Positions 17,298 through 24,933 of a stretch of DNA of 64,000 nt are shown piece by piece. A program made the translations under genes and the position numbers. The DNA lies in the NCBI GenBank assembly GCA_017303875.1, contig JAFLBP010000006.1, positions 1 through 64,000 of the forward strand, given 5' to 3'. Every line of letters begins with the position of its first letter. The first letter of the stretch is position 1. This stretch comes from Chitinophagales bacterium. Its GTDB lineage: Bacteria > Bacteroidota > Bacteroidia > Chitinophagales > Saprospiraceae. The notes beneath the pieces are model-generated. The model did not search any database. It was not told where the DNA came from and saw only the letters and a list, made by a program, of their open reading frames with translations.

Positions 17298-18554
17298 CTA
17301 TCTCCAATAACGGCGTACCCCAAATTCCCACTGAATGGTCCGGGTTTCAAAATAACTCCAGGGTGCGGCATAGGGCTGCCAGCTCATACCGCCATGCAGT
17401 TCCCAGCTGCCAAAAGTTCGGATGGCCGCACCGGCCCGCCACACGGGCGCGAGGCGTCCGCTGCCCCCGGCATTGTAGCGCAGGGCCGGACCGGCGTAGA
17501 GGTGGTGCTCACGGGCCGACCAGGGGTACAGGAGCAGATCGCCGCCTATTTCTCCGGCCACAAACTGCCGCTGTTCCAGCAGCACCGTATCGCCGTAGGT
17601 GATTTCCACGCGAATCTGGCTATTGCTTACCAGCGCCGTGGTGAGCGTCGGGTTTTCCAATTGGTACAAACGGTAGCGATAACGCTGACGAGAAAAACCG
17701 ACTGCACCGTAAACGCGCCAGCCGAGGTGTCCGTTCCAGCGCTTTTGGATGCCGCCTGCCGCTGCCAGGTTAAAGGAAGTGGCGTTTTTGCGCGCCTCCA
17801 AGGCTTCTATGAAGTAGGGATCGTCGGTAAAAGGCCGCATGCGCAAGGTATTGGCGCCGCCGTAAAGACCGAGGAAAAATTGTGCTTTGGCAGTGCGTGG
17901 CGCTTTGGGGTTTGATACGTCCTTCGTGTTCAGGGTTGTGGTAGCCTCAAGCGGCGTGAACAGGAAGGGCAGACAAGCCACAGCCGCCTGATTCGTTGTT
18001 ACTGCGCCGGCTGCGGGTATACTGGCAGGCATGTTGGCGGGCGCGTTGGCAAGAATCGCCGCCGGTGCAGTGGCCTGCACCGGCATTGGATTCGTTGCTG
18101 TCATGGTTGCCAATTCGGGCAATTTCTGGTTTACAGATTTGGGCGTAAATACGGATGTGTTGTATGATGGGTGTGAAACATGTGTTTGGGCGGCTGTGGT
18201 CGCCGGGGCTGCGTTGCCGTTTATTGGCGCGGCGTTGCTTGATTCGGCGGCGGCGCTTGTTGGTGCAACGGCAGGTATCGGCAGCGACTGCGTTGTTGTA
18301 GCTGCCTCTTGTGCGTTTGGCGCTTGCCCTGCGGCGGGTTTGAGCAGCAGCCAGAGTGTCAGCAGCAGCGAGCCTGCGCCGAAGAGGCCAGCCCAGCCGA
18401 GGCAGGGCATGATGAAAAAGAAGCCCCGACGCTTGCGCTTGGGTTCCAGACGCGCCTCGATGGACTGCCAGAGCATATCGTCCACCTCCACGTGTTCGGC
18501 GCCCGATTCAGCGGCTTGCTGCAAGTTTTTCTTTAAAAAATCCTGTTCTTCCAT
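17298..18554 (-). CDS. Anti-sigma-like membrane protein fused to a beta-barrel domain
   Basis: A 418-residue protein. Residues 1-45 form a charged cytoplasmic segment (DDMLWQSIEARLEPKRKRRG), and residues 46-72 a transmembrane helix (CLGWAGLFGAGSLLLTLWLLL). Residues 75-215 form a long Ala/Thr/Pro/Asn-rich linker. Residues 220-418 alternate in the pattern of an outer-membrane beta-barrel (FFLGLYGGANTLRM, HLYAGPALRYNAGG) and end in aromatic VRRYWR. It starts 16 bp after the ECF sigma gene, where anti-sigma factors usually lie. The inferred role is to hold or release the sigma factor in response to an envelope state. No canonical zinc anti-sigma motif is present. Confidence 0.75.
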   Translation of the reverse strand: MEEQDFLKKNLQQAAESGAEHVEVDDMLWQSIEARLEPKRKRRGFFFIMPCLGWAGLFGAGSLLLTLWLLLKPAAGQAPNAQEAATTTQSLPIPAVAPTSAAAESSNAAPINGNAAPATTAAQTHVSHPSYNTSVFTPKSVNQKLPELATMTATNPMPVQATAPAAILANAPANMPASIPAAGAVTTNQAAVACLPFLFTPLEATTTLNTKDVSNPKAPRTAKAQFFLGLYGGANTLRMRPFTDDPYFIEALEARKNATSFNLAAAGGIQKRWNGHLGWRVYGAVGFSRQRYRYRLYQLENPTLTTALVSNSQIRVEITYGDTVLLEQRQFVAGEIGGDLLLYPWSAREHHLYAGPALRYNAGGSGRLAPVWRAGAAIRTFGSWELHGGMSWQPYAAPWSYFETRTIQWEFGVRRYWR

Positions 18555-18570
18555 AGGTGTAGGTCGGCTG

Positions 18571-19137
18571 TCAGGTGATAGGTGTTTCTAAGGGGATAAG
18601 GCTCATCAGTTTTTTGCGGGCGCGCAACAAACGCGCTCTGGAATTGCCTTCGGTAATGCCAAGGGTGACGGCAATTTCTTCGTGCGTCCATTCTTCTATC
18701 AGGGCCAATTGCAATACCAAGGCGTCGGCTTCCTGCATTTTAGCCATCAGGCCCAGCAAGTCCTGGTAGCTGAGTGAAGGCATAATGCCGGGTTCGGGGT
18801 CGGAGTATTCGGCAAGGGTTTCAAGGGGTGCGGTGTTGTATTTTTCTGAAAAAAACTGCCGGAGGTAATTGATGCCGGCGTACAGGAATATTTTTTTCAA
18901 ATAAGGATAAAGGGGATATTTGGAATCGTACTGTTCAATTTTTTGAAAAAACCGAACAAAACCTTCCTGAAAAAACTCCTCGGCGAGGTCTTGCCGCTGG
19001 AAGTACCGGCGGCAAAAAGCCATCATCCGCGCCTTGTAGCGTTCGTACAGCACCCGTTGGGCCATCGGCTCCCGCTGTATGCACAACTGCACCAGATCGG
19101 CGTCGCTGTGGTTTTCGTATTGTTTTAACTGCTGCAT
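18571..19137 (-). CDS. ECF-type RNA polymerase sigma factor
   Basis: A sigma-70 family protein of about 188 residues with regions 2 and 4 only. Region 2 is LYERYKARMMAFCRRYF followed by DLAEEFFQEGFVRFF. Region 4 is the helix-turn-helix EEWTHEEIAVTLGITEGNSRARLLRARKKL in pieces. The start at 19137 (MQQLKQYENHSDADLV) is typical; the longer frame runs through an upstream palindrome. It is followed directly by its probable membrane partner, and the pair likely responds to an envelope signal. Confidence 0.92.
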   Translation of the reverse strand: MQQLKQYENHSDADLVQLCIQREPMAQRVLYERYKARMMAFCRRYFQRQDLAEEFFQEGFVRFFQKIEQYDSKYPLYPYLKKIFLYAGINYLRQFFSEKYNTAPLETLAEYSDPEPGIMPSLSYQDLLGLMAKMQEADALVLQLALIEEWTHEEIAVTLGITEGNSRARLLRARKKLMSLIPLETPIT

Positions 19138-19152
19138 CCGAAAGGGCTTGAT

Positions 19153-19183
19153 GCCCGGTTGTTTATCGTTTAAACAACCGGGC
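19153..19183. terminator. Perfect 13 bp palindrome between a lipoprotein gene and the sigma gene
   Basis: GCCCGGTTGTTTA (19153-19165) pairs with TAAACAACCGGGC (19171-19183) across a 5 nt loop. It lies 17 bp after the minus-strand lipoprotein gene stop and 16 bp before the sigma start. It could be a terminator, but no U-tract follows, so an operator or autoregulatory site for the sigma gene is equally possible. Confidence 0.55.
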
Positions 19184-19199
19184 AAGCGGCGTTATGTTC

Positions 19200-20177
19200 T
19201 CAGGGTTTGAGCTTGAGGTAGACGTAGAAGCCAGTTGAGCTACTACCATTTCGCTTGCGTATAAACCAGACACCCTCAAAACTTACGGTGAGGGGCAGGG
19301 TAGCGCCCGCCGGCGGGTAATAGCGTATGTATCTGTTGTTGATAATCTCTGCAGTGCCTTTGGGCGTACTTGAAAAACTCAGCGCACCAATTTTCACCGA
19401 ATCAAGGGGGTAACCGCAAAGTTGATCATTCGCCAGTATATCAAGCGTGTAATAGGCGGAATCAGGCGACGCCTTGATCTCATAGTTGTCGTCAATAGGC
19501 CAGGGGGTGCAGCCTGCCTGGTTGGTCAGCAAAATGAATCCGAGGTAGGCGCTGTCCTGATTGGCATAAGTGCCTTTGTAGAGCACCCCGTCGAAGTCTA
19601 TACCACCGGGCGCCGAGTTGACGGTAATGGTATTGCCATTGAGGGTAAAGGGGAGTTCTTTGGGTGTAAAAAGAATTTCAACGTCGCCGTTGGGGGTATT
19701 GCCGCAGGTGGTGTCATTTTTAAGCATCATGGCTGGCGTAATCGTTACGCTGCCATTGGCCGGCACCTGATAAAAATCAAGGTTGCGGTAGCAATCGCCG
19801 GTACCGGTAGGCAGGTTTTTGATGGCCATTTTTACTTTGGCCTCGGCAGTTTCGCCACTCGATTCCGACGCGATTTCCAGGATGATGGTTTCTTCGCCAA
19901 CGGTTGGAGGGGCCTGGTACACCAAATATCCGTCTTTGGTAAGTACAATTTTTCCTTGCAGGGTGGCGGCGTTTTTAACCGTGATGATGGCGCTGCCGCC
20001 TAAGGGGAAATTTTTATTGACATCAAAAAGGGTGTACTGGCCGGGGGCCACTTCAAAGTTTTTATCCTTGAATTGGGTAAGGCCGGGCAATTCATCGTCG
20101 GCGATGAGGCGGTCTTTACAGGCGCTGAACAGGGCGAGCGCCAGGGCAAGTGCGGTGAAAATGGTAATATAACGCAT
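19200..20177 (-). CDS. Lipoprotein with cadherin-like/Ig-like repeats
   Basis: A 325-residue lipoprotein: signal peptide MRYITIFTALALALALFSAC with the lipobox cysteine at residue 20. Two or three beta-sandwich modules follow, one containing LDILANDQLCG, a motif of cadherin-like/VCBS repeats, and each with a region like NPNGDVEILFTP that describes stacked Ig-like folds. No enzymatic motif is seen. The start at 20177 is preferred since the longer frame has 25 extra polar residues before the signal. It sits downstream of another lipoprotein gene on the same strand. Confidence 0.8.
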   Translation of the reverse strand: MRYITIFTALALALALFSACKDRLIADDELPGLTQFKDKNFEVAPGQYTLFDVNKNFPLGGSAIITVKNAATLQGKIVLTKDGYLVYQAPPTVGEETIILEIASESSGETAEAKVKMAIKNLPTGTGDCYRNLDFYQVPANGSVTITPAMMLKNDTTCGNTPNGDVEILFTPKELPFTLNGNTITVNSAPGGIDFDGVLYKGTYANQDSAYLGFILLTNQAGCTPWPIDDNYEIKASPDSAYYTLDILANDQLCGYPLDSVKIGALSFSSTPKGTAEIINNRYIRYYPPAGATLPLTVSFEGVWFIRKRNGSSSTGFYVYLKLKP

Positions 20178-20322
20178 GGTAGTATTTGTCGTTTGATTTG
20201 AACAAGGTGACTTGTTATGTCCGTTTTCCCTGCGCGCCAGGCCAACTTTCATAACCTTAATACTACCAATACAGCAAGCGGATGCGCCGCGTTACAAGCG
20301 GTGGTGATTTTTTAAAAAAATT

Positions 20323-20874
20323 TTATTTAAACAAGGCCCGCAACTCCAGGCTCACCCGCACGCGGGTTTCCTGAGTCGGGATATTCCGGATGCGGAAAGT
20401 AACATCCATGCCGAAGCGATCCTGTGCGGCGTATTTTTTGGAATCGGCGAGAGAGGGAATCAGGTCAAAATTATTGCTTCGGGTGGTGGGGGTGGGAAAA
20501 CGATAGGCCGCTTCAATAAATTTGCTTGGGTCAACGCCGTCGTACAGGCGCAGCGAGACTTCTTCCATCATGCTGAAATCGGCGTCGTTGAAAACCCCGA
20601 TCATGGCGGCGCGTTTGGTTACCACGCCCTTGATGTCGGCATCGGTAAGTCCTTGCTTGCCGAGTTGTGTGGCATAAAGCGAGCGGATATTATCGAAGCG
20701 AAAAGAATGCAGGTCGAATACATTGATGCCGGGGGGAATGACAAATTCCTGCTCATACAACATATCAAAGCCGGGTTCGAGGCCATCATCTTTGTTGCAG
20801 TTGCTGAACAGGAGCAAGGCCGATGCGAGCAGCACGGGCAATGGAAAGGAGCGGCGGATGATTTCTCTAAACAT
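20323..20874 (-). CDS. Lipoprotein of unknown function
   Basis: A 183-residue protein with a lipoprotein signal (LPVLLASALLLFSNC). The mature part is predicted to be all beta: it has an early EFVIPPGINVFDLHSF, a mid MEEVSLRLYDGVDPSKF and a final strand TRVRVSLELRALFK. This resembles small surface lipoproteins of Bacteroidota, but no named family is recognised. It lies 145 bp upstream of the cadherin-like lipoprotein gene on the same strand. Confidence 0.75.
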   Translation of the reverse strand: MFREIIRRSFPLPVLLASALLLFSNCNKDDGLEPGFDMLYEQEFVIPPGINVFDLHSFRFDNIRSLYATQLGKQGLTDADIKGVVTKRAAMIGVFNDADFSMMEEVSLRLYDGVDPSKFIEAAYRFPTPTTRSNNFDLIPSLADSKKYAAQDRFGMDVTFRIRNIPTQETRVRVSLELRALFK

Positions 20875-20988
20875 GTTGCATTGAAACATTTAAGACGGCT
20901 TGGGTTGCCTCGCCGCCTGCTTTGCCCAAAACGCAAAGCGGCGGACGGATAGTATCCGCCCGCCGCCTGGAAACAAGTCGAAGCCCGA

Positions 20989-22914
20989 TTACATATTAAA
21001 CACCTTCACGGTATTTTTAAACGCATAGTACACACGCTTTTGAATTTCATCAATCTGATAAATCGGACGCGCGTTGTCGAAAATCAATTTATCGGCTTCC
21101 GTACCGTCGTCTTTGCTGACTTTCACTAAAATTTTCTCTGCATCATCGCCTTTTTTCTCTTTGGTAAAAAAGTAGGCGTGGTCGCGGCTCTCCTTGAACG
21201 CATTGAAGCGCTCCGGCGGCATCATGGAGTTCACATCGTGCATCACATTAGCTGCCTTAATCTGATTGCTGCCGCGTTTCAAATCCGCCTCGCCGGCGCT
21301 TCCCGGGGTGGTCAGCTCAAGGGTAGAGGCTAAATTTTTAGAAGTCCCATTAATGCTGTTGCTTACACCGGCGATGCCCACAGCAGTTTCGGCGACTTTG
21401 CCTAATCCGATGAGCAAGCCCTTACCATCAAACGGTTTTTTGTAGTATTTGTACAGCACGCGGTTGCCTTCAGGGTCAACAATGATGTACTCCTGTTCGC
21501 CGGAGAGGAAATAGGATTTTTCGCGAATTTCCATCACCAATAATTCCGCGGGGTTTTCAACACCGGTTTTAAACTCCATACCTGCAGTCGGGTACCGATC
21601 CGGATTCACCACCAATACTTTGGAATTGGCAACAATAATGTAGTTCTGACGCTGCGCATCGAAAGCGACGCGATCGACGGGCGAGAATTTGTACATCCAG
21701 CGTTTTGCACCGGAGCCTTTTTTCGGAATAAAACGCGCTGCCGTAGCATCTACCAGTAATTTGCCTTTGGCGTATGGGTAAACCTTGAATCCGCCTTCTT
21801 CCGGCACCTCAATTTCTTCATCTTCTTCTACTTCCAGCAGCTGCGCTTTTTTCCAGAGCGCCTTGCCGTCGGGGCCAAGTTGCATGCTTTTATAGCCGGA
21901 GTAAAACGTGATCAGATAACCTTCATTATTGGCCTGAATTTCGGTCACCCGGCGCGCCTCGTAGTCTTTTTTCCAGCGGGCTTCGCCGGTAGCATAGTCG
22001 TACAGGTTGCAGCCTTTTTTGTGCACAATGGCGATATAATCCGGATGCAGGTCAACCCATTGAATGTTTTCATCCGCTTTGATTTCCGATTTCCACGGAC
22101 TTTTACCAGTCAGTAAATCAAACGCGTACAATTTGTTGCTCAGGAGTTTCATACCCGCAGATGCGAGGCTGGCAGCCACCAGGCCATCGCGCGCTTCGAT
22201 GAGGTAAACAGTTTTTTCGTCCTGACTGAGCAATACTTCGCCCGGGTCGGTTTTTTCGAGCCAGAGCAATTGTCCGCTGTTGCCGTCAATGCAGGCTAAG
22301 TTTTTCTTGTAACGATAAAGCAAATGCTTGCTTTGCGTCACCATTGTGGTGTACATAGGCACATCAATACGTTCTTCTTCTGCATCGTCGCCCGTAGCAG
22401 CCTTGATGCCTAAGCCCATACCGCCTTTCATCACATCAACGCTCCACTGTTTCTTGTTCGTTTTCATATCCACGAGGTAAAGTCGCAGTTTCCCATCGGC
22501 TGTCGTGCGCAAAAGCACCGCATTGAGCGCCGGAATTACTTCGTAATCTTCAACGCGCTTGTAATCGTCTTTTTCCTTGCTGAGAATCACCTCTCCGCTA
22601 CGGCTGTCAATCAGGTTTTGCCGGATGAGCACATACGGCGTGTTCATCATGTTGTAAAAGTCTGTGCCGGTCTCCATCACTGCCGACAGGGCTTTGTCTG
22701 CGCTGCGCGGCATGGTCCAGGCCACGCGCTTACCCTCAGGATTAAGGCCGATATACGCCTTCTCCGTCTGAATAATGGGTACGCCGGTAACATGGTGGAA
22801 AATAATGTTCTGTGCATTGCCCGTTAGTTCGGCCGACCAGTCGGCTTCGCGCTGAGCAAAGAGGATCTGTGCGCTGAGGAGCAGCGCAATGGTAGTAACG
22901 AAGTTTAAACGCAT
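20989..22914 (-). CDS. Exported PQQ-like beta-propeller protein
   Basis: A 641-residue protein with a cleavable signal peptide (FVTTIALLLSAQILFAQ). Residues 20-480 contain repeated propeller blades such as GNSGQLLWLEKTDPGEVLL, YDYATGEARWKKDYEARR and DGKALWKKAQLLEVEEDEEI, as in BamB-like or quinoprotein-like folds. Residues 500-560 form a small Gly/Ser-rich linker, and the rest is another beta segment ending YYAFKNTVKVFNM. No cofactor-binding set was recognised, so a scaffold or sensor role is as likely as an enzyme. It has its own promoter. Confidence 0.8.
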   Translation of the reverse strand: MRLNFVTTIALLLSAQILFAQREADWSAELTGNAQNIIFHHVTGVPIIQTEKAYIGLNPEGKRVAWTMPRSADKALSAVMETGTDFYNMMNTPYVLIRQNLIDSRSGEVILSKEKDDYKRVEDYEVIPALNAVLLRTTADGKLRLYLVDMKTNKKQWSVDVMKGGMGLGIKAATGDDAEEERIDVPMYTTMVTQSKHLLYRYKKNLACIDGNSGQLLWLEKTDPGEVLLSQDEKTVYLIEARDGLVAASLASAGMKLLSNKLYAFDLLTGKSPWKSEIKADENIQWVDLHPDYIAIVHKKGCNLYDYATGEARWKKDYEARRVTEIQANNEGYLITFYSGYKSMQLGPDGKALWKKAQLLEVEEDEEIEVPEEGGFKVYPYAKGKLLVDATAARFIPKKGSGAKRWMYKFSPVDRVAFDAQRQNYIIVANSKVLVVNPDRYPTAGMEFKTGVENPAELLVMEIREKSYFLSGEQEYIIVDPEGNRVLYKYYKKPFDGKGLLIGLGKVAETAVGIAGVSNSINGTSKNLASTLELTTPGSAGEADLKRGSNQIKAANVMHDVNSMMPPERFNAFKESRDHAYFFTKEKKGDDAEKILVKVSKDDGTEADKLIFDNARPIYQIDEIQKRVYYAFKNTVKVFNM

Positions 22915-22996
22915 GGTACTAAGTGAATTGGTTTTAAGAAAAAAAAGGAAAGAAATGCCATCCGCGCAACAGGAACCTTAGCGCCGAATGACCTTT

Positions 22997-23025
22997 CAAA
23001 GGTACAAAAACCGTTTTGAAACAAA
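22997..23025 (-). promoter_or_regulatory. Promoter of the beta-propeller gene
   Basis: On the minus strand, TACCTTTG (23004 to 22997) is an exact -7 match, with TTTG (23025 to 23022) and a 17 bp spacer. The leader would be about 80 nt. Confidence 0.6.
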
Positions 23026-23190
23026 AAATTTTTGATGTTATTTTTTTGTTTTGTTTTTAATTTTAAAGACCTGATTATCAGTATTTTATGAAAAATAAAA
23101 ATGACAAAAAATAACTATGTCGGGATCGAATTTAAATTGTTGGCAAATCATAAAAATATTGCGCGATACGACAACTACAGTGTCGCTTTC

Positions 23191-23276
23191 ACACAGATGA
23201 GCACAGATCAAACCTCAGATGTTCACAGATACTGTGTTTTTCTGTGCTAAACATCTGTGCCCATCTGTGTGAAAGC
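23191..23276. repeat. Inverted CACAGATG-type repeat
   Basis: TTTCACACAGATGAGCACAG AT at the left is matched by ATCTGTGCCCATCTGTGTGAAA at the right, with further internal CACAGAT units. It is related to 54282-54373 and lies just downstream of the pepD stop. The rest of the gap 22915-23190 is AT-rich and holds only the propeller gene promoter. Confidence 0.75.
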
Positions 23277-23282
23277 AATCAC

Positions 23283-24728
23283 TCAAATCCCCGCCAAAGT
23301 CGCTACCAAAAACTGCCAGAATTTCTGGAAAGAACTAATGGACGCACGCTCGTCGGGCGAGTGCGCGCCAAAAATATTCGGCCCGAAGGAAATCATGTCC
23401 AGGCCCGGGTAACGCTCGCCAATGATGCCGCATTCAAGACCGGCGTGGCAGGCTTCCACCACTGGTTTTTCGCCGAACATTTTTTCGTACTGCGCCACCA
23501 TTTTATGCAGCAGCGGCGAGTTGGGGTTGGGCTTCCAGCCCGGATAACCGTTGGCGTGCTCAATTTTTGCCCCCAGCAATTCAAAGGGCGCGCGATAAGC
23601 CGCCGCAACGGCCATTTTACCCGATTCAATAGCGCTGCGCTGCAAGGCGCCACATTCAAAACGGCCATTTTTCATAACGATATTGGCCAAATTGGAAGAA
23701 GTTTCGACTAATCCCGGCACATCCGGACTCATCCGGAATACGCCGTTGTGCGCCGCAGCTACAGCCAGCAGCAAACGCTGCTGCTCACGCTTGCGCATCA
23801 CCTGCGCGGGCGCGGCTGCCGGACTGAGGCTGATCTGCAAATCCGGTTCAAGGCTCGCAAATTCTGCTTTGAGGTCCTGCGTAATGACTTTAAATGCTTT
23901 TTCCAGAGCGGCGGGTTTGGTGGTAGCTACCCAGGCCTGGCTTTCGCGCGGAATGGCATTGCGCACGCTGCCGCCGGTGAGTTCGGCGAGGCGCAAACCG
24001 CCTTTGGCCGCACAGGCCAGCAGAATGCGGTTCATCAGTTTGTTGGCGTTGCCGAGACCTTTGATAATATCCATGCCCGAGTGGCCGCCTTTCAGGCCAT
24101 TCAGCACGATGCGATAGCCCTGAGCGCCGGCCGGAGCGGCTTCTTCTTTATACGTCCACTCCACGAGCGTATCCAAACCGCCGGCACAGCCGATGGTAAA
24201 TACGTGGTCTTCTTCGGTGTCGAGGTTGAGCAGGATTTTGCCTTTCAGCAGGCCTTTTCCCAAATTCTTAGCGCCGCCCATACCGGCCTCTTCGTCGAGG
24301 GTGAAAAGCGCTTCAATGGGAGGATGCACGAGGTCTTTGCTCGCCAGCACGGCCATAATGGAGGCCGCGCCGAGGCCATTGTCGGCGCCGAGGGTGGTGC
24401 CGCGCGCGCGTACCCAGTCGCCGTCCACATACATTTCAATGCCTTGTGTGTCAAAGTCGAAATTGGTGCCTTCATTTTTCTGGTGCACCATATCGAGGTG
24501 GGCCTGCATGATGACCGGCTTGCGTTTTTCGCGGCCCGGCGAGCCTGGTTTTTTAATGATTACGTTGCCCTCCTGATCGCTTAATACTTCCAGGCCGAGT
24601 TTTTGCCCGAAAGCACGCACGAACTCGGCTACCCGTTCTTCGCGTTTGGAGGCGCGCGGAATGGCATTCAGGTCGGCAAAATGATTCCAAACAGATTGTG
24701 GCGCTAAGGCCCTTACTTGTGCTGACAT
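23283..24728 (-). CDS. pepD: Aminoacyl-histidine dipeptidase (peptidase D, M20 family)
   Basis: A 481-residue cytosolic zinc dipeptidase with broad specificity including X-His dipeptides. Metal ligands and catalytic residues are visible: His in MQAHLDMVHQ, bridging Asp in LGADNGLGAAS, catalytic Glu pair in TLDEEAGMGG, Asp in LNLDTEED and the C-terminal His in NIFGAHSPDERAS. The lid domain sits between residues 200 and 390. It begins LAPQSVWNHFADLNAIPR, the normal family N terminus. It is transcribed alone. Confidence 0.95.
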   Translation of the reverse strand: MSAQVRALAPQSVWNHFADLNAIPRASKREERVAEFVRAFGQKLGLEVLSDQEGNVIIKKPGSPGREKRKPVIMQAHLDMVHQKNEGTNFDFDTQGIEMYVDGDWVRARGTTLGADNGLGAASIMAVLASKDLVHPPIEALFTLDEEAGMGGAKNLGKGLLKGKILLNLDTEEDHVFTIGCAGGLDTLVEWTYKEEAAPAGAQGYRIVLNGLKGGHSGMDIIKGLGNANKLMNRILLACAAKGGLRLAELTGGSVRNAIPRESQAWVATTKPAALEKAFKVITQDLKAEFASLEPDLQISLSPAAAPAQVMRKREQQRLLLAVAAAHNGVFRMSPDVPGLVETSSNLANIVMKNGRFECGALQRSAIESGKMAVAAAYRAPFELLGAKIEHANGYPGWKPNPNSPLLHKMVAQYEKMFGEKPVVEACHAGLECGIIGERYPGLDMISFGPNIFGAHSPDERASISSFQKFWQFLVATLAGI

Positions 24729-24814
24729 GTTTTTTGCTTGTAAAAATTATACCAGGATTTGGGTGAATTTGAAGATGGATGGATGCTTTCAATTTGATTT
24801 TCAAAGGATTATAA

Positions 24815-24858
24815 AAACCCGGCTTTCATAGCCCTTTTATGAGGTTAAGACCGGGTTT
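24815..24858 (-). terminator. Intrinsic terminator of the histidine kinase gene
   Basis: AAACCCGG (24815-24822) pairs with CCGGGTTT (24851-24858). Read on the minus strand the stem ends in GGGTTTTTATAAT, a U-run directly after the hairpin, about 75 bp past the kinase stop. Confidence 0.7.
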
Positions 24859-24933
24859 GATTTTCAGGGTAAAAGTAAAAAAGAGGCGCGCCCGCTTGTG
24901 TTTTTGCCACCGGAATTCTTTTACCGGCAATAC

